From: Dacryopinax spathularia
Lineage: Eukaryota > Basidiomycota > Dacrymycetes > Dacrymycetales > Dacrymycetaceae
DNA: 64,000 nucleotides
Assembly (NCBI GenBank): GCA_037974965.1
Contig: JBBPFI010000006.1
Location: 620,001 to 684,000 of the forward strand
Direction: 5' to 3'
Shown here in pieces: positions 11,553-23,000 of this stretch; position 1 is the first letter of the stretch; each line of letters starts with the position of its first letter. The notes under the pieces are model-generated. The model was not told where the DNA came from and made no database searches. It was given only the letters and a program-made list of their open reading frames with translations. The position numbers and the translations under genes are program-made.

Positions 11553-11824
11553 CGTCGTCGTCGTCAGCTCCACAACACCCAGCAACGCACTATAAACGAA
11601 AGCGAGAGTAAAGGGGAGAGATAGGAGCGGGGAACGTGCCGCAACCCTATCATCATCTCCGACCCGACTTCCGGGCGATTCGGATTCGCGTCATTCGGCT
11701 CCGGCCGGACTTGAGCGCCACCGTCGGTGCATTCAAAGTTGCCTCCGCTCTTTCCATCCTCGTCCTCGTCGTCCTCGTCGTCCTCGTCGCTGCCCTCGCC
11801 ATCCAGGATAGAGAAGAGAAGAAC

Positions 11825-12585
11825 ATGGCATTCCGCCTCGCTGCCTCTCGCGCTCTGCCGCGCTCGTCCAGTGCTGTTGCTAGGTCGCCAGTCGTTGCAC
11901 TCGCGAGGAGGGGATACGCAGAAGGCGGGCCGAGCGACAAGATCAAGCTCTCCCTCGTCCTGCCTCACCAGGTGCGTCTACCTTCCCCCGCCCCTTCATA
12001 CACGCTTCCATGAGGGCTCATGCTGATACTTGTTGACTGTTGTAGCCTATCTTCTCCTCGTCGGAAGTGACCCAGGTCAACCTCCCCGCTGTTACGGGTG
12101 ACATGGGCGTGCTCGCCAACCACGTCCCGACTATCGAGCCACTCCGTCCGGGCGTGTTGGAGGTGATCGAGAATGCCGGTCAGGGGAAGAAGTTCTTCGG
12201 TGCGTCTGTTTCATACGATCTGATATGAAGGTTGGTACTGAGACGATGTTGGCTGTGTGTAGTGAGCTCGGGATTCGCGACTGTTCACCCGGATAACACG
12301 ATGACGATCAATGTGATCGAGGGTGCTCCATTGGAGGACTTCTCACCCGAGGTGAGTCTCTCATTTTCTTCTTCACCGCCTCCCACGCATATACTCTTCT
12401 CCCTCTTCTGCCTATCATATTTCGTCACGAGAATGTAGAATGTATGCTAATCTCCCTTGCAGGCCGTCCGCTCCAACCTCGCCGAAGCGCAACGCGTCGC
12501 CACCGGCAGCGGCACCGACCAAGAAAAGGCCGAGGCACAGATAGAAGTCGAGGTGTACGAGGCGCTGCAGGCTGCACTCCGGTAG
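11825..12585 (+). CDS. ATP16: F1F0 ATP synthase subunit delta (mitochondrial)
   Basis: Exons 11825-11971, 12046-12199, 12263-12351 and 12463-12585 encode 170 residues. The delta subunit belongs to the F1 central stalk and couples proton flow to ATP synthesis in the inner mitochondrial membrane. An arginine/alanine/serine-rich presequence (MAFRLAASRALPRSSS) precedes the beta-sandwich: KLSLVLPHQPIFSSSEVTQV, LPAVTGDMGVLANHVPTIE, LRPGVLEVIE, FFVSSGFATVHPDNTMTINV, and then a two-helix alanine-rich C-terminus. Length and motif order match the family exactly. Confidence 0.95.
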
Positions 12586-12935
12586 ACATCTGCTTGCACT
12601 CTGGTACTGGTGTTTGTAGACCTAAAATGAGCGTCTGTCTGTCAACGGACGGGGACGAGGACGTCCGCCGTGCGAATGGGGGCGCGAAAGGGCGGAATGC
12701 AAATTGCGTATCATCTAATCTTATCCTTCACAAAGAACGCTATGGGCAGAGTAGCTGGAAACCGTGCCATCTCCATTAGTAGCATACATGCGTAAGAAAG
12801 AGTGGGGGGAGTGACATATCTCGCTGCGATGTCTACGTAGTCTAGAAAACCGCTGTCGGTGTCGTCAACAACTCGGTCCCTGAATCTCACCGTCGTCGTT
12901 TCTCCTCTGCTCAACGTCGAGCTCCCCCCACCGGG
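12586..12935. other. Intergenic region ATP16 to Mmc1-like gene
   Basis: 350 bases in tandem orientation holding the ATP16 3' end and the promoter of the next gene. Nothing distinctive seen. Confidence 0.4.
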
Positions 12936-15287
12936 ATGCCCGCACGACTATGGCCACCCCGGCCAGCCCGCTCCCTTTCCCTCCTGCGCACATCCAGACC
13001 ACCACCACCACCACCAGCAGGACAACAAGCCCGCCTCCAACGACGAGCGCTCCATAACGCCCGCGCTGTAGGAACACCCCAGTCCGCCTCTGCTTCAGCG
13101 TCCCAGCCCTCCCCGACCTCTCCACCCGCAATACAGCAAAAGTCTAGCGTGACACTGCCGGCATCCTTAGCGCTCAAATCTGTTCTCCGGGAAACAGCTT
13201 CTGTCCTCCGCCGACTCAGGCCCGAAGGAGCCGCCGAGGGAGAGGTGGTACAATGGGCGACATTCGCAGAGCGCGCAGCGGAGGATCTGGGCAAGAAAAG
13301 GCGGGCGAGGATCGCTAGTGCGTCCCTTATTTCCCTTCTCTATTCTAAGGGCTGTAGAGGCTGGGACTGGAACTGATTGGGGGACAGTTGTGGGCGATAG
13401 GTTGGCCGGGACGAGGGAGTTGGTCACGGCGCTCCTGGATGATCCGCTCAGTTTGAGCCATCGGAGGAAGGCGATTTGGAGTAGGTGGGATGGGCTGGAA
13501 GGGCAGGAGGTTGTGCGCATACAGTATGCTCGTTGCTCGTCGCGTATTGTGGGATGTGGCTAATTGCGTCTGCAGACATGGGAATCTTGTCCAGTCGGAA
13601 GGTGGTGTACTTACGATTCCTGCCGCCTGGCTCGACAAAGATGGCTGCGAGCTATACGAGATCGTCTGTACGTATCTCGCCCCATATACTCCCTGCACAA
13701 CCCGCTGACTGAAGTCGCAGCCTCCGACCTAACAAAACACATCCCCCTGCTCATAAAGATGGACTCGATCCTGCTCGTCACCGACTCCACGCGCCTCCTG
13801 CAGCCCCTCACACCCGTCCTCCCCCACCTGCCAATCTCCCCGCTCGCGCCCACCTCCCTCCAGCTGATAATCAACCGGCTCGCGAACCACACTTTCACCT
13901 ACACGCCCGCGGAAGAAGAGGCGCGCATCGCCCGTGCGCTCGAGGGGTACTACCGCGGTGCGCCTCATCCGACGGTCATGACCGTGTCGTCTTCTTTGGC
14001 GCTAGAGGCACTGGAGGCGTTCCAGAGCTCTGAGAGCCCTAGCCCAGATGCGGTGAGGACGTTCCAGGCCAAGTACCTCGCCTCGAGGATCGCGCAGCTC
14101 CAGACGTCCCTTTCCCGTCCTTTGCCGGAAGACTTCCAGCTGCACACCGCAGCGGGGATCGCCTCCGCCGCTCTGGGGTCAGCGACATTCAGCCTCGTCG
14201 ACGCGGAGCAGGAAATCGAAGATGCGCGGAGGAAGGCGCTTTGGCTCGAAGGAGAAGCTGAGAGGGAAGCCGGGCGATGGACGACGGGCGGAGGAGAGGA
14301 GCTGAGGGAGCAGGCGGAGAAGACGAAGGCGGTCGTTGAGGCGGCCATGGAGAGATTGGCGTTTTGGAAGCTGCCCTGGAAAGTGGACGACTTGGCTGCT
14401 GAGCTGCGGGAGACTGTGGAGCGGACTTATGGACGGGAACTGGAGCGCAAGGTCAGCCTTTTTCTACCTGGGGGAGGAGGGAGACGTCTTGTTTACTGAG
14501 AAGGAATTGCAGTTGTGCTACGACACCGGCCGACTAAAAGAGATCCAAGCCCAATTCAGCCAAACAACCACCGAAACCCTGCAGAGCTTCTCCTCAATAT
14601 CCAGCTCCAGCACGTCACCATTCTTCTCCCCCTTGCTAATAAACACCATCGCCCAACTAACATCTCCCACCTCCCTCTCCCCCTCAACCCTCCTCCACCC
14701 CGTCTACCACCGCCGACACCAGCTCACGCAGCGCGGCGGGCCCGTCGATCACCTACACTTACGAGCGCAAAAGCTCGTGTTGGCGGGATGGGCGAGTTTT
14801 GTCGGCTCGCCAGTGGGGGGGTTGGTATTGTGGACGATGTACGACGTGCAGAGTAGTACGGCGTTGGCGGCGGTGGGGTTGGCCTGGGCGGGGACGGCGT
14901 GGGTGTGTCAGGGGAGGTGGAGGAAGGGGGTGAGGAGGTTTTGGGAGGACTGGGCGAGGGTCGATAGGGGGTTGGAGGCGGATCTGAAGGTCTGTCCCTC
15001 TTTTCTTCCTCTTTCTCCCTTTCTACCTCTCTCTCTTGCCTTCTCTGCTGCTTCTCTGCTGCCTTTCTTTTCCGCCCGACCATGCAGAGTCTGATGCTGA
15101 TTCATTATGTTGTCTTGTTATACAGAGCGAGATACAGCAAGTCGTCAGCAGCAAAGTGCTCGCCAAGCCACTCCGAGCAGCAGAGGGTATAAGAAACCTG
15201 GCATCAAAGAGGGAGGAAGTCCTAGCGCCGATCAAGCATGATCTCAGGAACGCGCAGAAGAAGCTGGATGAGGTCGTTAGTCGGTAG
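12936..15287 (+). CDS. Mmc1-like mitochondrial dynamin-related protein (candidate)
   Basis: Exons 12936-13317, 13388-13523, 13576-13667, 13721-14451, 14513-14989 and 15126-15287 sum to 659 residues. An arginine/proline-rich N-terminus looks like a mitochondrial presequence. After WATFAERAAEDLGKK the model reads RRARIAIVGDRLAGTRELVT, shaped like strand 1 plus P-loop of a dynamin-type GTPase but lacking the Lys-Ser/Thr of a working P-loop. VLTIPAAWL and MDSILLVTD follow, then a long helical region and a C-terminal hydrophobic hairpin (LVLAGWASFVGSPVGGLVLW and LAAVGLAWAGTAW). This order fits fungal Mmc1 inner-membrane proteins from memory. Acceptor 13388 is preferred to 13358, which would need a 40-nt intron. 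She9/Mdm33 was considered because of the start, but its motifs are not present. Confidence 0.55.
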
Positions 15288-15401
15288 CCGTACTTGCACA
15301 CGATGCCGCGCAAGGGTATAGGCGGTCGGGGATATTATGGGTGGTGGGGTTAGGGTAATCGATCGGTAATGCGTAATGCGGTACTGAGTGATGGGGGGTG
15401 G

Positions 15402-16357
15402 TTAGCTGTCGCTGTTGTATTTCGGTTAGCCTGGGAGTAAGGAAAGAGGGGGAAGGCGCACTTCCGCCGTCTGCTGTTCTGCACCCTAATAAACAGCCAA
15501 TTCACCGCATCCCTCACCCCGGTCCTAGAGCCCTTCCATCAGCGATCCCACCCAAGCAAGTACATACGAGCACGCACCCCTCAATAGCCGATATCCCCTG
15601 CACGTTCAGACTCGCCATCCTCTCCGCCGTCGGCACTTCCATGGTTGGGCTCAGCGGGCCCGAGCTGAGGGAAGCAGCGTGCTCGCGTTGCCGTCGCTGG
15701 AACCAGTCTTCGTAGTGCGTTCTGATCTCTTGCACGGAGAGGGCGGTGGGGGAATCTTGTTTGTTGGCGAGGAGGAGGAGGGGGATGCCGAGGATCTGGG
15801 GGTTGGAGAGGACGCTCTCTACAACCCGTATCAGCCCACCAGCCCACCAAGGGAAGAGTTGGCGCCAGAGGAGGAGAGAGAGGGAGAGGGAGAGAGCATA
15901 GAGAGAATGTTATGGAGAGAAGGCAGAAGGCAGATGGCCACGGGACGGGACGCACCAAACACCTCCCAACCCTCCTCCAGCCTCTCCCTGTCCGCCGCAT
16001 CGACCACATAAGCAACAGCATGACAGTCCTCATAGTACCTCGGCCAGATAAGCCTTATGTCCCTCTGCCCGCCCAGGTCCCAGAACTGGAGGATCGTACT
16101 CGGGAGGGTAATCTTGCCCATGTTTTGACCGACGGTGGGGGCGATCTTGTCCGGTGGGAGACCGGGGACGGGGTTGTACAGGGTTTTGATCTTCTCCAGG
16201 AGCGTCTGTGGGGAAGAGCTTAGCTCGTAGATGCTGTTACAGAGGGGTAGGGCTCGGGACGTACGGTCTTTCCTGCATTGTCGAGCCCGAGGATGAGAAC
16301 GTTATACTCGTCCTTCCTCGTTAGTTGCTGGTACAGTCCCGATAAAAGGTGGTACAT
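15402..16357 (-). CDS. ARL3: Arf-like small GTPase, ARFRP1/Arl3 type
   Basis: Five exons on the minus strand (16265-16357, 15956-16205, 15578-15818, 15462-15524, 15402-15411) give 218 residues. The protein is a Golgi Arf-like GTPase (yeast Arl3, animal ARFRP1) acting upstream of Arl1 and golgin recruitment. It has LGLDNAGKTT (P-loop), APTVGQN (switch I), ILQFWDLGGQRDIRLIWPRY (switch II), YVVDAADRERL, LLLANKQD (guanine specificity) and SAIEGTGVRDAVNWL. There is no N-terminal Gly2 for myristoylation; MYHLLSGLYQ is the form expected for acetylated Arl3. A short serine-rich insert follows the NKQD motif. The last coding exon is only 10 bases, placed from a CTAAC branch point 12 bases before CAACAG; that end is less sure than the rest. 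Confidence 0.88.
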
Positions 16358-16565
16358 GATGGCTTGTTTCAACCAGGAAGCTCAGCAGCTCAGCGCACCT
16401 CGAACCGCTCGAGGAGTATCGGAGTTACAGCATCGGCGTAAACACCTTCAGGGATCAAGTAGTGGCTGTGCTATCGAGAGCGCTTCTTTCGGCCAACGCC
16501 GCGACTCACCCTTCCACCGTGGAATCGGACTGCGTTGTTGGTTGCGACAGCATATACCTTCCAAT

Positions 16566-19500
16566 ATGTCTGCACTACGAAAGCCTAACCTCGCGATGTT
16601 TAACCAGTCGGACGACGACGAGCCCGCTCCATCAGCCACAATAGCGGGCCCTGCGCCTCAGGTCCGTTCCCTTCCTGCTCTTCCCGCATACCGCGCTGAC
16701 ACGTCGACTTGACGAGCAGACCAAACCAAAACTCGACACCGCCAAAGTCCAGCACTTCACATCCGGCAGCGTCCGCAAGTCTCGCAAAGACAAAGAACGC
16801 GAAGCGGCCGAAGCGAAAGCTAGAGAAGAAGAGGAGAGGGCGAAAGCGGCGCTGGCGGAGTTTGTGGATGATTTTGCTGCTGGGCCGGAGAGGAAGGAGA
16901 GGGAGGGGAGGGGGTTTGTTAGGGCTGGGGAACGGGGTGGTCCAAGCGGGAGTGGGACTGGGGGTGGGAGTGGAGGAGGGGGCGTGAGGGGGAGAGGGGA
17001 GGCGAGGGGGAGGATGATGTGGGAGGAGGAGAAGCCTGCTGAGGTGGGTTTTTGACATGAGGTCGGTGAGGAGGATGCTGACGTGCGGTTCATAGACTGG
17101 ACCGGCGCTGGGTGGAGCGAGACATCATACGAAAGGAAAGAGGGCGATGGACGCCTTCCTAGAGGAACTCAAGAGGTACCTATCGCGCCATCCCTCCCTA
17201 TACTGTGATGATATTGATCGTCGACACTAGGGATCAAGCAATCCGAGAAGAACGACAAAGACGCCAAGGCGGCCTAGGTAGCTCCAGCGGGCCTCACTCC
17301 GGTCAGTCGTCACTCCTTTCCCATTAACCCCGCTCACAGTAGGACAGGCTTCGACCCACCCCGCGGTCCTCGCGAGCTCTCAGATGCAGAAGTACGTCTC
17401 CTCCTCCACCCTTAGAGGGAGATATATGCTGAGCATGAGAGTGCAGACGACAAATGTGTTCGTTGCCAACTTACCCCAGGGAGTGACAGAGCAGGCTCTG
17501 GGGATGTATTTCGCTAAATGCGGTCCTGTCGGATCCGTACGTCCCTCCTCCCCGCCCGCTTGCCTTCCCCGTTCTTCAGAAGTACTGGTGCTAACCCCAT
17601 CGCAGGTAAAAATCATGTGGCCGCGACACGACGACCCCCTTTCATCCTCCTCCTCCTCCGGTCCCGGTATCCCCACCGGCCCGCGCCGACAAGCCCTGAG
17701 CGGCTTCGTATGCTTCATGAAGCGCCGAGACGCTGAAGCGGCCGTTAATGAGCTTGATGGGAAAGAATGGATGGGCTCGGTGCTGAGGGTGGGGTGGAGT
17801 AAGTCGGTGGGCGTGCCGGGGAGGGCTATGTTTGGTATGTACTTCCTTCTTCTTTCTTATTCGCGCCTTGCGCGGTGCAGCGGGTGAAGTAGCAGGACTG
17901 ATGCGGGAGGACAGATCTGGGACCGGGATTGGGAGCGAAACGAGAAAGGTCGAGGTCGCCCGAGAGAAGGCACAAGTCTCATCGCTCGAGGTCGAGAAGT
18001 CGCTCGCCCCGTCGCAACGACTCCAGCTATCACGACCGCGACCGTGACCGAGACAGAGAAAGAGAAAGAGGCAGAGAGCGCACGAGCCGGTACTCCTCCC
18101 GCTCCCGCTCTCGTTCTCGTTCCCGCTCTCCAGCGAGAAAGCGCTATAGGGCAGACTCTCGTTCGCCTGTGAGGCGCGATACTCGTCGCAGCCGAAGGAG
18201 CAGGAGTAGGAGCAGGAGTAGGAGTAGGTCGCCAAGGGGAGGAAGCAGAGAGAGGACGCCTGAATTGGAGTTTGATGATGATGTACGTTCTTCTCCACCC
18301 TCTCTTACCCTCTCCCCCCTCGCTTCTCTTCCCGCAATTGCACACCTTCCTTTCCATTTGTGTCGGTGAGAATAGGTGCTAATGTCGGCACAGGGAGCCA
18401 ACTCGATCTACTCGACCGACTCGGCCGAGGAGTCCGAGCGGGAGAATCACAGGAAGGGTACACTGGGCAAGTTAGCTCTGAAGCGGTTCGAGAGTATGCT
18501 CCGCGGTACGACGGGCAAGAGGGGGGAGATCGCCCGGCTTATGGGGTTCGCGCTGGATCATGCTGATGCTGCTCCCGAGGTACGTCGCTCCCATTTATCC
18601 AGCCAATGTGCAGCCACTGATGAGGGGGATGGTTTGATACGTGGAATGAACAGGTGGCCAACATAATCCTCCATTCCCTGCAGATCCACTCCACGCCCGT
18701 CCCGCGTAAGCTCGCCCGCCTACACCTGATCTGCGACATCCTACACAATTCCGCCGCTTCCGTCCCCAACGCCTGGAAGTACCGACTCGAATTCGAACGT
18801 GGGCTGGGGGACGTATTCGACCATTTGGGGAAAGTGAGGGAGAGTTTCCCCGGGCGGATCACGCAGGAGACGTTTAGGCGGCAGGTGTTGAGGGTCGTGG
18901 AGGTTTGGGAGGATTGGATTGTGTTTCCGTTGGAGAGGACGGGGGAGTTCAGGAGGCGGTTAGACGGTGGCGGGGCTGTGGAGGAGAAGGAAGAGCAAGA
19001 AGCACGGGAGGAGGAAGAGCAGGAGGAGGAAAGGGAGAGGGAGAAGAAGATGGAGAAGCCGAAGTTTAAGCAGAGTGCGTTTAGGCCCGCGGAGGAGGTG
19101 GAGAAGGAGGTTGCTGCTGCGGGTGAGGAGGTTGATGGGGCACCTATGGAGGAGGATGTGGATGGAGCTCCTTTGGCGGAGGATGTTGATGGGGCGCCGA
19201 TGGAGGATCTAGACGGTGCTCCATTACAGGAAGACCTGGACGGTGCTCCATTAGAGGAAGACCTGGACGGTGCTCCTCTCGAAGACATTGATGGGGCACC
19301 GCTGGGAGAAGACGTTGATGGCGCGCCTCTCGACGATTTGGACGGAGCACCATTGGAGGAAGACCTCGGCGGTGCACCTCTTGAAGAAGACGTCGACGGC
19401 GCCCCTCTCGACGGCTCTCCCTCCAACAAATCGCCAGCAAGCAGAGAAGCAGCCCTTGAAGCCGCTCTTGCGCAGAATCCGATCAGCGAGGAGACTGCTG

Positions 19501-19604
19501 CTGCCGCCGCTGCTGCTCTTGCTATGGCTGCTTCTGCTGCCCCTGTAGCTGCTCCTGCTGCTGGCGAAGATGAGGAGGAGGATATGGCTATCGAGGACGA
19601 CTGA
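16566..19604 (+). CDS. SR140/U2SURP-like U2 snRNP-associated splicing factor
   Basis: Ten exons (16566-16661, 16720-17043, 17096-17175, 17231-17301, 17348-17391, 17447-17536, 17606-17834, 17915-18282, 18394-18579, 18654-19604) give 812 residues. SR140 binds U2 snRNP and couples splicing to the polymerase tail. Seen in order: a charged N-terminus (HFTSGSVRKSRKDKERE), a Gly-rich stretch, an RRM (TNVFVANLPQGVTEQALGMY to GFVCFMKRRDAEAAVNELDG), an RS domain (about 120 residues), a CID domain (FESMLRGTTGKRGEIARLMG to LARLHLICDILHNSAASVPN) and an acidic tail with eleven D-G-A-P-L/M repeats. The SURP module that lies between RRM and CID in animals is not seen. The exon 4 donor may be 17277 instead of 17301. 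Confidence 0.88.
19130..19413 (+). repeat. Eleven DGAPL/M protein repeats in SR140
   Basis: Degenerate 24-30-base units encoding (V/L/I)DGAP(L/M) separated by acidic spacers such as EED; one copy reads GGAPL. Human and plant SR140 have a few related DG.PL motifs after the CID domain, so this is an expansion of a family feature. Confidence 0.85.
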
Positions 19605-20006
19605 GGTGCATTCCCCCATACCACCATCTTATTCATCCTGTACTTTCCGTCTTACGTCTCAAGCTTCTCTAGTCGGTAATAATGCAATTCGCCTCATATT
19701 AGACCAGAATAAACCCGACCAGGACCCTTTACCTACCCTTCCCCACCTGCGATTGAGTTCACCCTTTCCCCCTCTCAGGCACGAGCAGGAGTCTAAATCC
19801 CACCGCGAGTTGCCTCCGTCTTTGCGGGTCCATCCACGTCGAATCGTCGCAACCAAACGTCGTCCCATTCCAAAGGATACACTTCGTCTCCTGCTCTCAA
19901 CCACCCTTCCCCCCACTCACATCGTTGGCGTCTTACTCTCCGACGGCATCCCCATCTTTGATAAAAGTCTTGATATCAAGTCCATCAACTGACCAGCCGA
20001 AAAGCA
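19605..20006. other. Intergenic region SR140 to SCP160
   Basis: 402 bases in tandem orientation. The half before 20007 is C/T-rich, as usual for promoters and leaders in this window; no gene seen. Confidence 0.4.
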
Positions 20007-23000
20007 ATGGCATCTTCGAACGGAATCTCAGCTGCCGATTTGGCCAGGTTGCACGGCGCGGCTCCAGCGACGGTGGGCAACCAGTCAGTGGAGGAGATCG
20101 TTGACCCCTTCCCCTCGCTCGGCGGGTCAGCCCCCAGCGCCACGGCCGCCGCGGCTGCCGGAGCAGCTCAGGCGTCCTCCAGCTCTCGTTCTGGGGCGTT
20201 GGACACCGCTTCGGAAGACGCATTCCCCAGCCTTGCAGCCCCCGCTCCTCGTGCTCAGCCCGACAAGGCTCCAGCGAAGAGCAAGTGGTCTGCCGGCTCC
20301 GCCGCCGTGAAAGGCAAAGGCAAATCCCCCGCCTCGTCCGGCCCTGCATCTCGCACGAACGGTTCTGGTTCCCCCGCCCAGTCCCATGGCCCAGCAGTGG
20401 TGAAACAGGCTTTCCATACGGACAAACTCGTCATCGAGCAGCCTGTTCTGCAGCCTAAGCAGACTGTGGGCGATGTCTGCCGGACGGTGATGAAGAAGCA
20501 TGGGGTCACGATTGATCCGAGCTCGCAGATGAAGGCGGGGCAGAAGGAGACGACGTTCTTGATTAAGGGCGCCAGTGCGAAGGTTGTCGAGGAGGCCAAG
20601 AAGAGCCTGGTGTCGATGTTGTCGCCTGTCGTACGTCCTTACCTTCCACTCAGCCTTGAGCCTTCGCTGATGCACGTTGGTAGATCACGTTGACCATTGA
20701 TGCCCCCGTGTCCACTATTGGTCGGATTGTGGGTCCTAAAGGTGCTGCCCTGAAGGCTCTCCGGGACGAATACAACGTCCGGATCGACATCCCCCGTCGG
20801 GAAACGATCACGAACGGCGACGCTCACACTCCTACCATCGGTGCCGACGAGGACGAGGAAGTCGAGGAGCCAACTCTGACCGTAACGATCACCGGCCCCG
20901 CGCCCGGTGCGCGCGCGACATACGGACAGATCAACGCCATCGTCGCTGAGAAGACCTCGCGCACGTCCACGAAGGTCCCCGTGCCGAGGCAGTTCTGGCC
21001 TTTCCTCGCTGCGAAAAAGGACGAGCTCGAGGCCGGGCAAGACGTGAAAGTCACCATCCCGCGTTCTTACCACCCTACAGAGGAGGAAGACGACACTACC
21101 GCCGCTGAAAAGTCGCACGTTGCCCACTCTGCACCCGTCATAATCGCCGGCGAGCGCAGCGCCGTAGCAGCCGTCTCAGACCGGATCAAAGCGCTCGTCA
21201 CCGACCTGGAAAACAACACAAAGTCCCTCTCGTACAAGTTCCCCAAACGGCAACACCGGTTCCTGGTCGGCGAGGCCGCGAGGAAGATAATGGAGGAAAC
21301 GGGGTGCAGTGTCGAGTTGCCTGCACTTGACGACCCCTCGGAGGAAGTGACCATCCGTGGTCCGGAGGATCAGCTCCCTATTGCGTTGGGAGTGGTGATG
21401 AAGCAGGCTAATACGGCTAGTGTGCTGCAGGTCGATTTGACGAAGATCTACCCGCCACCGTCGGGGCATGCGAAACAGCTGCTTATGTTCCTCACCCGCT
21501 CGGGCAGGTTGAGGAAGCTGGGTGATTCCCACCCGGGGGTGAAGTTCTACGCCCCTCGCCAGGCTCTGGTCGACTCGACGGGACACGTGGTGATCGATAT
21601 TGTGGGCGACAACAAAGCTGCTGTCCAGAAAGGGAGGGACGACCTCGATGCGCTCGTCAAGCAGCTCACACCGGCCTGCTTTGACAGCATGGAGATCGAC
21701 CCGCTCACACACCGGTTCCTGATCGGCAAGAAAGGTCAGAAGCTAAAAGCGTTCCAAGATGCCCACGGGGTGGACGTGCTCTTCCCGCACGAAGGGTCCG
21801 ACTCTTCCACCGTGCTGCTCGTGCATACGCGCGCTCTTGAAGGTGCTGCCGGGGAGAAGGAGAAGAAGCCGAGTGAGGCGGAGGTGAGGAAGAGGCTTGG
21901 GGAGGTCAAGGAGGAGATGGAGAGGATGGAGAGGGAGGCGGCGGATATGAAGACTGAGACGCTGAGGGTGGAGAGAAAGTGGCATCGGTTCGTTGTGGGG
22001 CAGGGGGGAACAACTCTTAATGCGTACGTACCGTCCATCTCTCCCTCTCTCCTCTCCTTCCTTCCTTGCTTGTTTCCTTTGCTTCGTCTTCGGGCTTCGG
22101 ACGGCGCTGACCCCGCGAAATAGGATCATCGGCGAGGACAAGGCGATCATCGTCAAGCTTGGATCGAGTGGCAAGCCTGGTGTGCAGGCCAAGGACGACG
22201 TTGATGAGGATACGATCGTCGTCCGTGGTCCCAAAGACCAGGTTGACCGTGCGGTGAAGGAGATCCAGCAGATCGTCGAGGATGCCAAGAATGACGATAT
22301 CGTTAATGGCTACGTGAGTTAAATTTTCGCCATGGGAGAGTGCAGGAATTGATACAGGTTGCAGACGGAGGAGTTCAGCGTCAACCGTGATTTCGTCGCC
22401 CGCATTGTCGGCACTGGCGGAGCGGGGATCAAGAAGATCCGCGATGAGCTCGGTGTCCGCGTCGACATCGACGACCAAGATCAGTCTTCCTCCGCTGCCG
22501 CAGAGGAGTCCAACAAGAAGAAGAAAAAGTCGCCCCAAACGGCCACCATCAAGATCGTCGGCCGGAAAGAGAACGTGCTCAAAGCCAAAGAGCGTATCCA
22601 GGAACAAGTAGACCGTATGGCAGACGAGACGACTGAGATCCTCAAGATTCCTGCGCAGTACCATCCGTCCCTTATTGGACAGGGAGGGAAGTACGCCATT
22701 AGGTTGGAAGAGAAGTACGGGGTTAAGATTACGTTCCCGAAGGAGAGGGAGGAGAGCGATACGGAGGGCGGGAGGAGGAGGGACCCGCAGGTTGGGAAGG
22801 ACGAGGTTCTGCTCCGGGGCGGGAAGAAGGGCGTTGCTGCCGCTAAGGCGGAACTGCTGGAGGTGCGACGATCTTCCTCACTCGCGCCCTACTGCTCTAC
22901 TAATCAGTTGTTTTTCCCCAGGCCGTTGAGTACGAGAAGGAGAACAACAACGTCCTCAAGTTCACCGTCCCCCACTCCGCGATTGCCCGTATTGTCGGCA

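Noticed and set aside
12936-13317. She9/Mdm33 identity for the gene at 12936-15287
   Set aside because: The opening FAERAAEDLGKK recalls She9, but the following exons lack its coiled-coil and conserved C-terminus and instead resemble a dynamin-like strand and membrane hairpin.
18539-19636. 365-codon frame antisense to SR140
   Set aside because: Mirror of the DGAPL and acidic repeats, giving SSS/GAPS repeats; not a gene.
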